From Anodontia alba (Eukaryota; Mollusca; Bivalvia; Lucinida; Lucinidae): a stretch of 64,000 bases of DNA. Below, one piece after another: positions 21,540 through 34,080 of the stretch. The stretch covers positions 135,986,112-136,050,111 of the forward strand of contig OZ024823.1 of assembly GCA_964016985.1 (NCBI GenBank). The letters are read 5' to 3'. Both the position numbers and the translations under genes were made by a program. The notes under the pieces were generated by a model. That model searched no databases, was not told the DNA's origin, and worked only from the letters and a program-made list of their open reading frames with translations. Numbering within the stretch: position 1 is the first letter of the stretch; each line of letters starts with the position of its first letter.

Positions 21540-21802
21540 AGAAGAAAAAGAACATCGGTAGTTTCGAACGCAAAGTAGCGAAGATCACGGGCAGCCTGCA
21601 CTTTCATACATTTTGGTTAGTTGGTTAGGATCTTCGCTTGGCACTGTTGTTTACCCTTCAGTGGCCATGATAAAAAGCAAATTGTGAATACTTCGGCAGA
21701 GAATGTGCAAATAAATGCGTTGATTAGGATCTTCGCTGTTCTTAATATGGTGGATTCTGCTTATTTTACAGCGAAATGCGTTGAGATAATGTGGCCACAT
21801 AG

Positions 21803-21836
<34 letters not shown>

Positions 21837-22030
21837 AACAACAACAAAAAACTTATCGCTTTTGCAGGCGTAGGAAGCCAATATTAGCCTGCAAAATCGT
21901 ACATGATAACACTGACATAAACTCAATTGACGGAGCGAATAATGCCCTGATCTGACTGCGCGCGTACACACACTGATCTAGGTCTTCGATGTTCACATAT
22001 GCCATAAGGGTCCTTTACTCCTGTTGCCAC
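21540..22030. mobile_element. F-like degenerate elements with poly-A
   Basis: Repeated motifs (AGGATCTTCGCTTGGCACTG, AGGATCTTCGCTGTTC, CTAGGTCTTCGATGTTCACA) suggest overlapping old F-type elements. A poly-A tract at about 21801-21836 interrupts them. Confidence 0.4.
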
Positions 22031-22137
22031 ACTATTGTTCATGAGAAAATACGGTCATATACTTAAAGTCTTAAAGTGTTTCCAATTCTGGTGACATTAT
22101 CACCATTTGGTACAACCATTATATGGGAAAAGAAAGA

Positions 22138-22422
22138 CATCACGAAAACATGCCTAAACGTATATAATTTTGACCCCCCCCCCCTTAAACCCCACTTTTA
22201 TATAGTAAAACTGGGGTTTACAGGGGTATACATTATTTCTTATTTCTGCTCAAAAGCATAGATTGTGGGTACTCGTTAGGACCGCCTCGTCGAGGCGGTT
22301 CTAACGGGTATCTACAATCTATGTTTTGAGAAATAAGAAAAATATCAGAATTTTTACCTGAAAATTTTCTTTTTTGGGTGGTAAACTTTTCAGTATATTT
22401 GAATAGGCATGTTTTCGTAATG
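22138..22422 (-). mobile_element. A-family MITE copy 6
   Basis: CATCACGAAAACATGCCTA to GGCATGTTTTCGTAATG. Hairpin arms carry unmatched changes (TTAGGACC against GGTTCTAACGG). Confidence 0.9.
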
Positions 22423-22451
22423 ATATTGCACTTGAATTTAAGGTGTTGCAA

Positions 22452-22556
22452 ATCGAGAAAATGTACCTTCGGACATTCTGAGACCACTTCATACTCAGAG
22501 TAGCATGCGCATCGGCGCAATCTGATCAGAGTACTCACTGGGCGCACTTTGGATCA
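22452..22556. mobile_element. E-family fragment copy 4
   Basis: AAAATGTACCTTCGGACATT, then GCAATCTGATCAGAGTACTC, then ACTGGGCGCACTTTGGATCA. The right half is missing. Confidence 0.6.
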
Positions 22557-22928
22557 CAAAGAGCCAAGATTTCTCTCATTTCGTAAAACACTTGAAAAGT
22601 AGGATAAATTGGGTAAATATCGTAATTACACACGGCAAATTAATGGTTTGCAAAAGACTGGTAAAGCTGATCTGAGTCTTTGTAGGGCGCAATTGTCATA
22701 AAGTATTTTGTTCTCATTTTTGGGGTCAAAGTGAATGTGGGCATGGGTAATGAAACTTTAACTGATTCCACAATAAACAACGAAGCTCAGAAAAAGCCCG
22801 TGCATAGTCAGTCGTGGTCTGAAAAACAAAACCCTTCCACATCAGCGGTTTAGATGTTATCTTGTGTCTGTAGCCAAGATAAATAATGTGCAGATGCACA
22901 AACCGACGTGTATGTGTGTGGGTGGCGA

Positions 22929-22948
22929 GGGGGGGGGGGGGGGTGGGA
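22929..22948. repeat. poly-G tract
   Basis: G run in a GTGTGGGTGGCGA context. Glycine frames across it are artefacts. Confidence 0.85.
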
Positions 22949-23359
22949 AAGGGTTGGGGCTGCCAATTTTAAACAGTTCTAAACGATCGCTAATCTACTT
23001 AATCTGTCTGTTTTTCTGTCTTATTGTCTGTCGCTCTGTCTCTGTCGCTTTGCCTCTTCGCATCTGATTTTGGTTATTGCTTTCTTCTTTGTTTTATGGT
23101 CACCTAATAAGACTAATAAACTTGCAATGAAAAACTCTCTCTCTCTATCTGTTGTCTGTCTGTCCGTCTGTTTTACTGGTCTGGCAGTCATCTGCTGGAT
23201 ATAAGCAGAACGGGTATTACAATGGCCGTACAAATCATTGTATAGACCAAGACCAGACGTCCTTGAATGCGACGTCGACGCAGGATTTATATTGTTTGCC
23301 TTGACACAGCATTTTATAAAATCGGAAGCCATTAAGATATTTAAAGTCGATTTCTGTAA

Positions 23360-23560
23360 AATTTTACTTAAAGGGAAATGGATACTTCTTACGGGGAGGA
23401 ATCTCTGTCAAATTATTTTGATCTCCCTTCTGAAAAGCAATTGCTCCTTAGAGGGACATATTCTTTTTCCCTTTAGAGTAGACCCTTTTTCAGAAGGGAC
23501 TTGGTGTGCAGAAAAGCAAACAGGAAGTCACAGTTGTCTCCCTTGTAAATAAATGCCTAC
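23360..23560. mobile_element. C-family element copy 4
   Basis: AGGGAAATGGATACTTCTTA, then TCTCCCTTCTGAAAAGCAAT, then CTTTAGAGTAGACCCTTTTT, then ACAGTTGTCTCCCTTG. The left hairpin arm is degenerate, but the wider element is visible. Confidence 0.6.
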
Positions 23561-23671
23561 AATCTACAATTTTTATCAAGACCCATTAAATAGGTAATGG
23601 TCCCTTGTTATTTGCTCGACATAAAAGCCCGATGATACAGCCAATCATAAATTGGTTTAAACTACATGGCG

Positions 23672-23892
23672 TACCTTTTGTATACTAAATATTCGAGCAT
23701 CTTAATTGCTTACCATATTTGTTCTATAATGTGAACAAGTCTATTTTACTACCTGTTGATTTGTCTAGATACTGCTGGACGAGTGACAAACGGTGTAGAC
23801 CCAGATCAGACGCCACTTGTGGCGTCTGATCTGGGTCTTCACCGTTTGTTCATGCCTGTTTGTCCCAATACTTAGCGCAATTACAATACAGT
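23672..23892. mobile_element. D-family MITE copy 3
   Basis: TACTAAATATTCGAGCATC, then GTGTAGACCCAGATCAGACG, then a stem with CCAC/GTGG in place of the usual CCGC/GCGG, then CCAATACTTAGCGCAATTAC. Confidence 0.8.
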
Positions 23893-24514
23893 CATATACA
23901 GCTATAGATATCATATTAAGGTTTTATGATAACTTTTAAAAGATTTTAAAGATTCAAAATTTGTAGAACGATAACAAATTGTTGAAATATTAACTTTAAA
24001 CCGCCGATTATCCTCATCATTTCCATATAAAGCCTACCCTAAACCTCAGTCAGGCAATAAAGTGCTTTTAGTGGACCCATATAAATCACGTGACATGTAA
24101 TTTTATTCTCATCCTAATAGCTGCAAGCTTCCGTTTACTGCCTTAGACCGAAAACAGTAGAAGGGACCTTCGGACTTTTACGAACAAACAACACTATAAC
24201 GAGTCTGTGCTTCCTTTTTGTCGCCCTTGAATATTTGTTGCTGCATACAAAATATAGAGATATAATTCATTTAGACTTTTTCCATAATTTATTGTGATTG
24301 TGCAGGTTGGTACTAGTCTGTAACAACGGTTTTCTGTAAGGTATTGTTTGCTGGTGCCCGGTCCTATTATGAGCTCGGTTGAATTGAAACTTTGTTGCGG
24401 ATGAATCATAATTATACCCTAGAAATGTTCGTATTGTACAAATGATAGCGTTTGTCTGTCACCGACTTCCCTTCGAAATGTCACCCTGACCATACGATCC
24501 ATGGCGTCCTTTTC

Positions 24515-24742
24515 CTACAATACTGTTTTCACTCTAAGTATTGTGACAAACAATCCTTAGCAAACAGTGCAGACCCTGATCAGACGCCGCAGAGCGCGGC
24601 GTCTGATCAGGGTCTGCACTGTTTGTCACAGGTCCAGCACTATGTTAGACAAATCAACAAATAGCAGAAAGTACCTCTTCAAATCTTAAGACAAGTGTGA
24701 TTTAGGAAATAATGTGTCAGAATATTTAGAATATATACAGTA
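24515..24742. mobile_element. D-family MITE copy 4
   Basis: AAACAGTGCAGACCCTGATC with GATCAGGGTCTGCACTGTTT around GCCGCAGAGCGCGGC. The right end CAGAATATTTAGAATATATA matches other D ends. Confidence 0.8.
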
Positions 24743-25104
24743 ATATTGTTGTGTATCCAGTGACGGACTCCACAAAAGAGGGTAGGTGTGGGTGTGAACA
24801 CAAACAGGGGACAAGCCACACCTAAAACATGTCAACAACAACAAACGATTTGATAAAGTCATAACATTCTCATCCAGATCATTGGCGTTTTTCTGTCCGA
24901 TTTTTAAATTAATCATTTATTTATTTATTATCATATTTTGATGCGTAGCAAGGAAAGGACTCCTATGACGAATTCCCAGAATAACGCGGGCAGAATTAAT
25001 GGATACTGATGTATATATCGACGAACAGAGAACGCCCCGATTAGACTGCGCAGACTCGCCGACGATCTGGATCTTTGCTATTCACATACAACATAGAACA
25101 CTTT

Positions 25105-25172
25105 TTTATTTATTTTATTTATTTATTTTATTTTATTTTATTTTATTTTGTTTTATTTTATTTATTTATTCC
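25105..25172. repeat. (TTTTA)n-rich tract
   Basis: TTTA and TTTTA units. A/T low complexity. Confidence 0.9.
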
Positions 25173-25208
25173 TTGCATACTACCATATCTTAACACACCA
25201 CAATCGCC

Positions 25209-25435
25209 TACCGCACCTACTTCTGTATTTACACTAAGCCGTGGAACACCTTACCATACCAGTCCTAAAATTTGAAAAATAAAAGTTTATTTTACTCTTT
25301 GTTGACGTGGCTTAAATAGTGCTGAATTAGTGGCAAACCGTGTAGACCCTGATCAGACGCCGCATTCTGCGGCGTCTGATCTGGGTCTACACTGTTTGCT
25401 CCGGCCTGTGTCCCAATATTAAGGGTTATTACGGT
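25209..25435. mobile_element. D-family MITE copy 5
   Basis: Core GTGTAGACCCTGATCAGACG with CGTCTGATCTGGGTCTACAC. Right end CCCAATATTAAGGGTTATTA. Confidence 0.8.
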
Positions 25436-25883
25436 ACATGCATACGATATCTAATTATACGGTGGCGTGCTAAAATGTAAATGAATCATACATGTAGCAA
25501 AACAGTGCTGATCCATAGTCTCGAGGCGATTTATCATGCATTTTTGTCCAATTATTTAGGATAAATATAGTAATATTAAACGTGCTTTACATGATAATAC
25601 ATTTTACAAGTAGGAGTCATCGGCAGGTATGGAACAATTCCACCTACGATCTATGGAATTGCGCAATCATAAAAATCGTAGCTTTCTAAAAAAAAGTTAT
25701 CGTGAGGTAATATTTTCGTTTTCCTTCCATATTTGGTAGGCGTACATATGTAACTTATTCCACCAATCCTTTAACCCGCAGGGGGCTTCCATTTGTGCTA
25801 AACGGTTATAGTAATTTAATTAACTTCCTACGTCCTGAAATCAAAGAAAAGCTTTCCTTTTAATAATTAAAACATCACAAGCC

Positions 25884-26160
25884 CATCACGAAAACATACC
25901 TATATAATTTTGACCCCCTTAAACCCCACTTTTATATAGTAAAAATGGGGTTTACAGGGGTATACATTATTTTCATATTCCTGCTCAAAAACATAGATTG
26001 TGGTACTCGTTAGAACCACCTCGCCGAGGCGGTTCTAACGAGTACCCACAATCTATGTTTTGAGCAGAAATAAGAAAAATATTAGCGTTTTTATCTGAAA
26101 AATTTCAATTTTTGGAGTTAAATTTTTTCTATATATTTGAATAGGCATGTTCTCGTAATG
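25884..26160 (-). mobile_element. A-family MITE copy 7
   Basis: CATCACGAAAACATACCTAT to GGCATGTTCTCGTAATG, intact hairpin. Confidence 0.9.
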
Positions 26161-26300
26161 CTAACCAGAGTATAAATTCTCCATTTACAGCATTTTGTTT
26201 TGTTTCCATTTTTCATGAAAGAATAAGTGGAATATCTACTCGTTAAAAGCGACAATTAATGAATACAGCCACCCGAGCCAGAAAGAGAAGAAGACATACG

Positions 26301-26331
26301 AAAGTAGTATAGGGTGCCACCTTATACTACT
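26301..26331. repeat. short hairpin
   Basis: AAGTAGTATAGGGTG and CACCTTATACTACTT are near-complementary with a one-base loop. Function unknown. Confidence 0.5.
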
Positions 26332-26389
26332 TACGAACATAAGCACTACAACACATTCCATACGCACAACAGCACATTCACGTAGACTA

Positions 26390-26666
26390 TATGAAAACAA
26401 GCCTAATCAAATATATTGGAAAATTTACCAGCAAAATATGAAAAATTTCAGATAAAAAATTCTAATATTTTTCTTATGTCTGCTCAAAAACATAGATTGT
26501 GGGTACTTGTTAGAACCGCCTCACCGAGGCGGTTCTAACGAGTACCCACAATCTATGTTTTGAGCAGAAATATGAAAAATAATTTATACCCCTGTAAACC
26601 CCAGTTTTACTACATAAAAGTTGGGGTTTAAGGGGGTCAACATTATATAGGCATGTTTTCGTGATG
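26390..26666 (+). mobile_element. A-family MITE copy 8
   Basis: The left end is degraded (ATGAAAACAAGCCTAATC). The right end GGCATGTTTTCGTGATG is intact. Hairpin present. Confidence 0.85.
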
Positions 26667-27179
26667 CACCAGAATGAACAGCTAAACATTAAATATAAAG
26701 TTTGTAAAAGAAGAATAGTCTTGGAACGGATAATAGCAGGATTACTGGTGTAGTGTGGGCAGTTGTTGGGGAAGGGTGGGGGTTTAGGGCGCCCTACCCC
26801 ACCTTCACCGCCGATAAAGTTTTTAATAAAAAAATATGTATCTGCCGGTGTAAAGATCACCCAACTCAACAGTTTTTCATTACAGAAGAAGATAAAAAAA
26901 ATCGCTAAAGTTTAGCATCTTTGACAAGCTGATAATCTGATAACTCTGAAAAACGATCACGATAAGCCCGACCAAAGACATATGCATCAGGCAGCATAGT
27001 TCGCTTTCTCATTAATAATGAATCCTCATGTAGTCGAGACTGGTGATTCTGAAAAAAAAGAAAGATTTGAACTCACTGATTTAGTCGGACGCCGGATTCA
27101 AAGAAGGAAGAAAAATCAATCCTTAGACACATCAGTCGGTTGTAAAATGGAGTTGTTCAATTTTAATCAGAGAAACTTG

Positions 27180-27435
27180 AGAAGTGAAAACTTGTTCATG
27201 CTCAACTCAGCTAAGCATGAAATTTTCTCTGCTAATAAATATGAAAATGCCAACTGCTGAAAATGCCAACAACAGTTGGCATTTTCATATTCATTAGCAG
27301 AGAAATTTTCATGCTCAGCTATGTTTAGCAAGAAAGAATTTGCAATTATTAGTAAATTTAAATTTATTAGCATGACCAATTTAAATGCTCAGCTGAGCTG
27401 AGCATGAAAAAATATATAACCTCGGGACTAGAACT
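27180..27435. mobile_element. L-family MITE copy 1
   Basis: TTCATGCTCAACTCAGCTAA with TCAGCTGAGCTGAGCATGAA and a right end AACCTCGGGACTAG. The middle hairpin runs AATATGAAAATGCCAACTGC with GTTGGCATTTTCATATT. A second copy is at 55592-55843. Confidence 0.7.
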
Positions 27436-27640
27436 GAAATATGATTCATAAGGTCAATCGCTATTTTCATGGAAAATAAGAAGGGAAGCATCACAGTTTA
27501 AAATGTCATATTGTAACATTTAAATTGAATGCATAATATATTTTAACATTTACATTCTTCATGGTGGGGGCAATCAAGGACAGAAGCATTTATACGTATT
27601 TTAATAAAACTCTTTGGTGTTACTCCTACTGGACTGGTGC

Positions 27641-27917
27641 CATTACGAAAACACGCCTATTCAACTATACTGAAAATTTTACCATCAAAAAATGAAAATT
27701 TTCAGATAAAAAATTCTGATATTTTTCATATTTCTGCACAAAACATAGATTGTGGGTACTCGTTAGAACCGCCTCGGCCAGGCGGTTCTAATGTGTACCC
27801 ACAGTCTATGTTTTTAGGCGAATTAAGAAAAATAATGTATACCCCTGCAAACCCCAGTTTTACCATATAAAAGTGGGGATTACGGGGTCAAAATTATATA
27901 GGTATGTTTTCGTGATG
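27641..27917 (+). mobile_element. A-family MITE copy 9
   Basis: CATTACGAAAACACGCCTAT to GGTATGTTTTCGTGATG. Hairpin arms differ at several positions. Confidence 0.9.
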
Positions 27918-27980
27918 ATTTCGTACTTTTTGTTTACAAATATATTCATCATAACATGAGAAAACATAACTACCGGTATA

Positions 27981-28148
27981 CATGTGAGAACAACGAAGAC
28001 GCAAATCAGCGTGCACAGTCTTACCAGAGTCCTTGTTGTCCGCCTGAAGGAACCTTGCATTCTTGGATATCAAAAAATGTACTCAGTGAAGATTCTGATC
28101 AGACTGTGCGAATGCGCAAGCTGATCTGAATCTTTCTCTGGGCGCACA
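27981..28148. mobile_element. E-family MITE copy 5, right end lost
   Basis: GAGAACAACGAAGACGCAAA, then CCTTGTTGTCCGCCTGAAGG, then GTGAAGATTCTGATCAGACT, then CTGGGCGCACAC, where a truncated A element starts. Confidence 0.7.
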
Positions 28149-28374
28149 CAGTAAAACTGGGGTTTATAGGGGTATACATTGTTTTTCTTATTTCTGCTCA
28201 AAAGCATAGATTGTGGGTACACGTTAGAACCGCCTCATCGAGGCGGCTCTAACGTGTACCTACAATATATGTTTTGAGCAGAAATAAGAAAACTATCAGA
28301 ATTTTTTATCTGAAAACTTTCATTTTCTGGTGGTAAAATTTTCAGTATATTTGAATAGGTGTATTTTCGTAATG
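28149..28374 (-). mobile_element. A-family MITE copy 10, 5' truncated
   Basis: Starts at GTAAAACTGGGGTTTATAGG. The hairpin reads GGGTACACGTTAGA and its partner TCTAACGTGTACC: the change from CTCG to CACG is present in both arms. The right end is GTGTATTTTCGTAATG. Confidence 0.85.
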
Positions 28375-28541
28375 TCTCTTGTCTTAAGGTGTTTGTTGTC
28401 TTATTTTTGTGTTTAGTCGATCTTGTCTGGAATTGTGATCATCTCGTTTGGGAAGAGGGCGCTGGTTGCTTTACATTTTATAGGTTTGAAACGTGTATGC
28501 TCTCCGTCGTAGGTTTGTTTCCTGTTCCTCTTGGTGTCATC

Positions 28542-28640
28542 CCAGCTAGCATTCTTTATAAATCTTTAGCGGGCCGTTCTCGGCCCGTCAGCTACCCTGA
28601 CGGGCCGATAACGGCCCGCTATATAAAGAATGCTTACTGG
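28542..28640. mobile_element. M palindromic element
   Basis: CCAGCTAGCATTCTTTATA at the left, TATAAAGAATGCTTACTGG at the right. GC-rich inner arms AGCGGGCCGTTCTCGGCCCG and CGGGCCGATAACGGCCCGCT. Single copy here, no clear target duplication. Confidence 0.65.
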
Positions 28641-28689
28641 CATTGGTAGGCTATGTTCTGTTAGCATTTCCTACAATATTGTATGAGCG

Positions 28690-28840
28690 CCGAGCAGTCT
28701 GATCAGTCTCCACAAGGCATTTTGTGAGTAGCCAAGAACTAAAGCATCTTCAGGTGGACATCGAAGATTTTGATCAGCTTGCGTTGATGCGAAGGCTGAT
28801 CTGTATCTTTGCTAGGCGCACATGTGATCTTGTGGAAATG
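28690..28840. mobile_element. E-family MITE copy 6, degenerate
   Basis: GGTGGACATCGAAGATTTTG, then TCAGCTTGCGTTGATGCGAA, then TCTTTGCTAGGCGCACATG. Confidence 0.55.
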
Positions 28841-29512
28841 TTGTGCTCGGGCTCCTTCTTTATTGAAGATCTGAGGTCTCTCATCAAGGTAAAATTCAAA
28901 CAGATGCAGAAATTGGTTGTATTTAAACTAGCCTTAACCTAATATTTACATTCGATGGGCACTTGCTAGATTTACAAAATGATTTCATCATGGGAATAAA
29001 CAAATATTTTGTTTGAAAACTCAATTAATTCTTTATTTAAAATATTTACGCTCTCAATTATTGTTTAAAATTAAGATTTTACAAAGTCTTCCTTCCACCT
29101 TTAAGAAGCTAAACGTAAATAGTAGCAGACGGCATTTTAAACTACGCCTCTTTATTTTTCATAAGAAGGTACTGTATTTACCCAAAGTAATCTGACATTT
29201 GAGCCTAACAAAGCGTGTAGACCCAGATCCGGGTCTAGACCGTTTACCATTCAACCACCACATTTTAGATACATCATCACCGCTCAAATGGACTTCGTTT
29301 ATTTTTTTTTTCTTTTCTTCAAATTTTAGAAGTATAATTGGAGTTATGGTGTCTGAATCTTTTAGGACTACGTTTCACATGAATTGCCTCAGGAGACGAT
29401 TCCAGTGACAGGTTAGGTGTATATTCAAGGACAAATGAGGTCAATGTCACTTTTTAGCTTCATACGTTTCATCAGTGAGCTAGGGAAAAGCTTCTTGAAG
29501 CAGTGAAAATAA

Positions 29513-29728
29513 TACCATATTTTCGCTAAATATTCAGACATCTTTACTCTTTACATATGCCCTACAGATCATGTAATTCGAACAATTCTATTTTCTACCC
29601 GTCTTCATGTCTAAAACTTGCTGGATGAATGGCAAACAGTGTAGATCCTGATCAGACGCCGCATATTGCGGCGTCTGATCTGGGTCTACACTGTTTGCAC
29701 AGACCAGTCTGTCAGAAAATTTATGGTA
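29513..29728. mobile_element. D-family MITE copy 6
   Basis: TACCATATTTTCGCTAAATA, then GTGTAGATCCTGATCAGACG with CGTCTGATCTGGGTCTACAC, then GTCAGAAAATTTATGGTA. A smaller D scrap lies at about 29213-29250. Confidence 0.8.
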
Positions 29729-30227
29729 AATACATGGAAATCAATCGGATCTCCAACCATTGTGTGTTAAGAGGAAGCTTATTAATAATATTTGCTAGCG
29801 GTTTAAATCTGCATTGTAGCACCAATTACTAGGGGGAAATGCACTCACCGTGTATAAGGGGATGCATTCACATCTTGTCACCTTGAGCTAAGCAGCCATT
29901 CATGGTCTTTACCATCAATACGACACCTGCGAACTATGAAACGAACATTGTTTGATGTTGATGACCATTGCGGAAATGGACAATTCAACAAGTTTGAACT
30001 TTACAAACAAATTGTTTAAACAATCAAGGTTACTCTCAGCTCAAGTGTTTGCATTTAATTTGCAAATCTTTAAAAAATGACTCGTTAAGAGGGGCATCTT
30101 GTTTATTAATATGAATACATTTTCCTGCATGCTGTTTATTTTCAAAAGCCTTAATATCCGAATTATACTTGTACATCGACTGTATGAATGTGATGTATAG
30201 CTGACAAGACATTAATTGAGCCGCTAC

Positions 30228-30453
30228 GTGACGTCAGAAACTATATATTTGGACATGTACGCCCGGCGAAGATTCAGATCAGCCTGCGCATTCGCGCAGG
30301 CTGATCAGAATCTTCACTGGGCACATTTTGGATAGCCAAGGATGCAAAGGTTTTTATGCGGACAATGAAGGTTCTGATCAGACTGCGCGGATGCGCAGGC
30401 TGATTTGCGTCTTCGTTTGGTACACGTCATAATGTACGTTTTCTCACTCCGAT
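30228..30453. mobile_element. E-family MITE copy 7
   Basis: ACGTCAGAAACTATATATTT, then GGCGAAGATTCAGATCAGCC with GGCTGATCAGAATCTTCACT, then TTTATGCGGACAATGAAGG, then TAATGTACGTTTTCTCAC. Two hairpins in one copy. Confidence 0.75.
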
Positions 30454-31640
30454 GCTCGTATTACTCCATGATGGTTTCTTTGCTACTTTAATAGCAGGTC
30501 ATTTTATTTTTATCACTCTTATTAAGTACTACTACTGATGATAATAGCATTCAATTAAAACAGTTTTCATAATTTGCAACGATGGAATTTAAAAAATCAA
30601 TAGCACTCTGTTGTTGAGATATTTCGAGCAAATATTATATTATGTTCAAATATAGAAATGTTTGGTAGAATATTGAAAGGTTCATACCAAACACACATCA
30701 TTTCTAAAGAATTTGACAGGAAGGGTTAGCCATTGGAAGTATAATTGTCTATAATATCTGTCAGTAAAGGAACCATCTATCTGGCCTGTTTGAGCTAGGA
30801 GTGTCCTTGAAAAGGTGCATATACATTGTACATTGAAGTAAATATCTTGAGATTATTCATCGTGGATTTGGTATTTTAGTATCCAACTTGTAATTACTAG
30901 CTCTTGAACCTGTTCAGTGAGCTGGGATGGTCCCAAAAGAATTTTTGATATAAAAGGATAGGATATACTCTAGTGCTATGCAACAGGTTGTGTGCTTACA
31001 TTGTCGCGGTTAACCAATTCAGTGTTAACAACTCTGCTGCCGTCTTTGAAATCACGACAGTGGATCGACCTGGCAACTGAACGAGTCTTTTCTGGACGGC
31101 TTGTACCCTACTCCTACATACTCGTCTGGCCCGTCGTGGTTATGTTGATGGTTTCCGTTTGCTTTGTCTTTCCATTGTTTTTGTTTCATCAAAATGTTCG
31201 TTTATAGATGTTCTGAGGTGATCCGCTGATGAGTTAGAGAACTCATACGCGGACTGACTGTGTGTCTCTGGGATTGTATCAGGACTGAAGGTCTGGACGA
31301 TCATAAAGCGAGGTTGGACCTCAAAAGGCTTGATCTTGACCGTTTGAAGGGATTTTTTTTCTTCCAGTTTCTCTTTATTTGTTCCTTCTGTTTTAGAGGA
31401 AGCGTTGATTCATCATTTCATGTCGTTCAACTCTTAACCGATATATTGTGTATCGTGATAGTGGCTTTTCCTGTGTAATTCCATATTTACGTTTTGAGTA
31501 TTTACATTTACAATTATTTCGACTACGTGCAAAGAACCAAGCCTTTATTTTTATGTAAACTTAATAGGACTAATTGCATTTGGTAGGTTTTCCTCCATTT
31601 TTACACGGGAGGCAAGTTCTGCTACCGCATGTTTGCTTAG
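30454..31640. other. apparently unique stretch
   Basis: No family from this window recognised. From about 30990 to 31480 base composition is more balanced, with open stretches, but none shows a recognisable protein motif. A small hairpin CCGCTGATGAGTTAGAG / AACTCATACGCGG lies near 31217-31250. It could be host exon, UTR or an unrecognised transposon. Confidence 0.3.
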
Positions 31641-31642
31641 AG

Positions 31643-31697
31643 GTCTACTATAAAAGGAAAGAATTTGCGGAGCAAATTCTTTCCTTTTAGAATAGAC
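31643..31697. mobile_element. C-family hairpin copy 5
   Basis: GTCTACTATAAAAGGAAAG with CTTTTAGAATAGAC. The tip is shortened to TTTGCGGAGCAAA. A further half copy is near 31910-31960. Confidence 0.8.
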
Positions 31698-32047
31698 TCT
31701 TTTTTTTCAGAGGGGAGGCAAAACCAATTTCGACAGAGTTGCCTTCCATGAAAGTGTATCTATTCCCCTAAATGTAATTCCAGACTACCTTTTGGTTGTG
31801 GTGAGCTAGAACGCCATGTAAGGGGTCCGTCATGGTAAGAATTGTAAGCAAACTTAAGGTGAATACATACAAGTTTCCTTCGTAAACTTGGTCTACGAAT
31901 TTGCAACTAGGAGCACAATTTCTTCCCTTTTAAAGTATGTCCATTTTTTAGAAGTAAAAGCATATAGGAAGTCACTGTGGTTATCTCCCCGTGTGAAATG
32001 AAGGAATAACTACAAGTGTATCCAATCCGCTTAAGAAATGTCTTGGA

Positions 32048-32243
32048 TTAACCCTTTTTCTTTGGACTGGTGCACGTCTAAAAGGGGTGTCCGGTTAGTT
32101 CTTATTGTTACAATTTTCTTTAGAAATACCTATATTAATGCAAACAGAGTAGCCCCTGATCAGACGCCGCATTCTGCAGCGTCTGATCTAGGTCTACACT
32201 ATTTGCCGCCCATTTTATGGGACGCTAGGCTTAAATTGATTAA
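32048..32243. mobile_element. T-family MITE copy 2
   Basis: Shares GGTGTCCGGTTAGTTCTTAT and TTTTATGGGACGCTAGGCTT with 2007-2230. D-type core CCTGATCAGACGCCGCATTC. Ends TTAACCC and GATTAA. Confidence 0.65.
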
Positions 32244-33018
32244 CCAGTGGAAAGAGTTTGGGAGAAGATGTTATGAAACAAGTCTGTATCCCTAAATTGG
32301 GCGACACTTATAGCATTTATACCGTGTCTGTAGAAGACAGATAATATAGATAAGTTATGCTGTGTTTTCTAACCACACCAGACCACAGTTAAACCTTTCA
32401 ACCAATTTGTGGACTCAATATTTATCTACTGAATTAATTTGTGTCTCAATCTTCCTAAGACTAACCGCAGACTTGTTAAGTGAAAACCACTTCGACTCAG
32501 ACGCTGTTGTTCAAACGAAAAAATACTTCGCCTTTTTTATTATGTCTAATTCGTCCTTTTTCTCACTAAATCATCGAAAAAAAAATGGGCCTTTATTCGT
32601 ATACGAACAAGCAAGGTGTAGGGCAATGTAAGCAACCACACAGTCCGATTAGGAACTACATATTCTTCTATAAAAATAACATAACTCTTTCCAATGAGGT
32701 TCCCGATCAGTGTGCCTATGATCTGGGCATTTGCTGTTCGCATTTTAATTACGGTCCCTTTTACTGTAGCATGGCTCCTGTGTATGTGGTTAACAGAAAT
32801 AACATTATATGTCCGGTTGTATTGTTCCATGTGATGGAATATTGACGATTGTTAATATCAAATTGCGATACAGTGACATTTTGCCCAACCCTATTTCGGG
32901 AGTGACTTGTTTTGAAAAGATAATTTTATTTGCATTGTCCATTTCCTGAATGAGAGGTGCTAAATATATTACACTCCTTACACGGAGTGTATGGACTCGC
33001 AAACCAAGTAACATTCCG

Positions 33019-33044
33019 CAGAGAGAGAGAGAGAGAGAGAGAGA
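33019..33044. repeat. (GA)n microsatellite
   Basis: About 12 GA units. A T-rich tract follows to about 33108. Confidence 0.95.
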
Positions 33045-33459
33045 ATTACAAAAGTAGTATTTTTTTGTTGTTGTTTTTGTTGTTGTTTTTTTTTTGTTTT
33101 TTTTTTTTCGGTTCTGTGTTTATGTTAACTGTTTATCCCTGCGTTTCAATTTTATGCGCATTAACAACATTGGGACACTGGCATGATTAGAGCATGTTGT
33201 TTATAGATTGTCAACAATATGGAAGCACCTATGCAAGTTAGCAATTTTGTGATTACCTCCCTTTGACCACATTTCTCCGTTCAAACACGTCAATATCGGA
33301 AATGTCTGAGTAAGGCATTAAATGAGGCGTCTGGTCAGGATATGCACTGACTGTCGCTAAAACTACAAGGGTATAGTAATTAGTAGATACAAATAGCCAA
33401 AGAAAGAAAGAAAGAAGAAACACATTTAAGGTTACATACATGTATAATGATTTCTGCTT

Positions 33460-34080
33460 TCCTTCTTATGAGGCCTCGCCACTTTGCTCGATCCTGTGCA
33501 ATCTATACCGACGACTCTGTTGGTATGTTGAAGTCTTTAAGGGAGGGTGTGAGGGTGTCCTTGTATCGATTCTTCTGACCACCATGGTAGCGTTTTCCAA
33601 CTTGTAGTTCTCTATGGAGGATTTTCTTTGGCAAACGTTCATCAGGCATTCTGGTAACATGGCTTGTCCATCTTAACTGTGCCAATTTCAGAAGAGTATG
33701 TACACTCTCCATCCCTGCCCTTTTCAGGATTTCTGTGTCTGGAATCCCGTCCTGCCACTTGATCTTTAGAAGCTATCTAAGACAGCCTGTATGGAAATAG
33801 TTCAGTCTTTTGGTATGCCGTTGGTAAACTGGTCCAAATTTTGCATGCGTATAATAGTGTTCACAGTATTACGGGTCATTAGACTTTCAGCTTTGTGTCA
33901 AGTCTTATTCCACTTCGATCCCAAATACTTCCACGTAGTCGTCCAAATGCTGCACTGACTTTGGCAATCCTGGCATAAACTTCATCATCAATGTGCACAA
34001 CTCTAGACAATGTGCTTTCGAATTCGATGAACTGGCCTTCCACTTGCAGTCGCTGACCTTTCACTGTGATGGTAGGCACC
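33460..34080 (-). pseudogene. LINE C-terminal region
   Basis: The conceptual product holds PTITVKGQRLQVEGQFIEF, RLRGSIWDRSGIRLDTKLKV, then MESVHTLLKLAQLRWTSHVT and RMPDERLPKKILHRELQVGK. The LRWTSHVTRMPDERLPKK segment is the characteristic C-terminal stretch of this LINE group. Frames change between segments. Confidence 0.8.
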
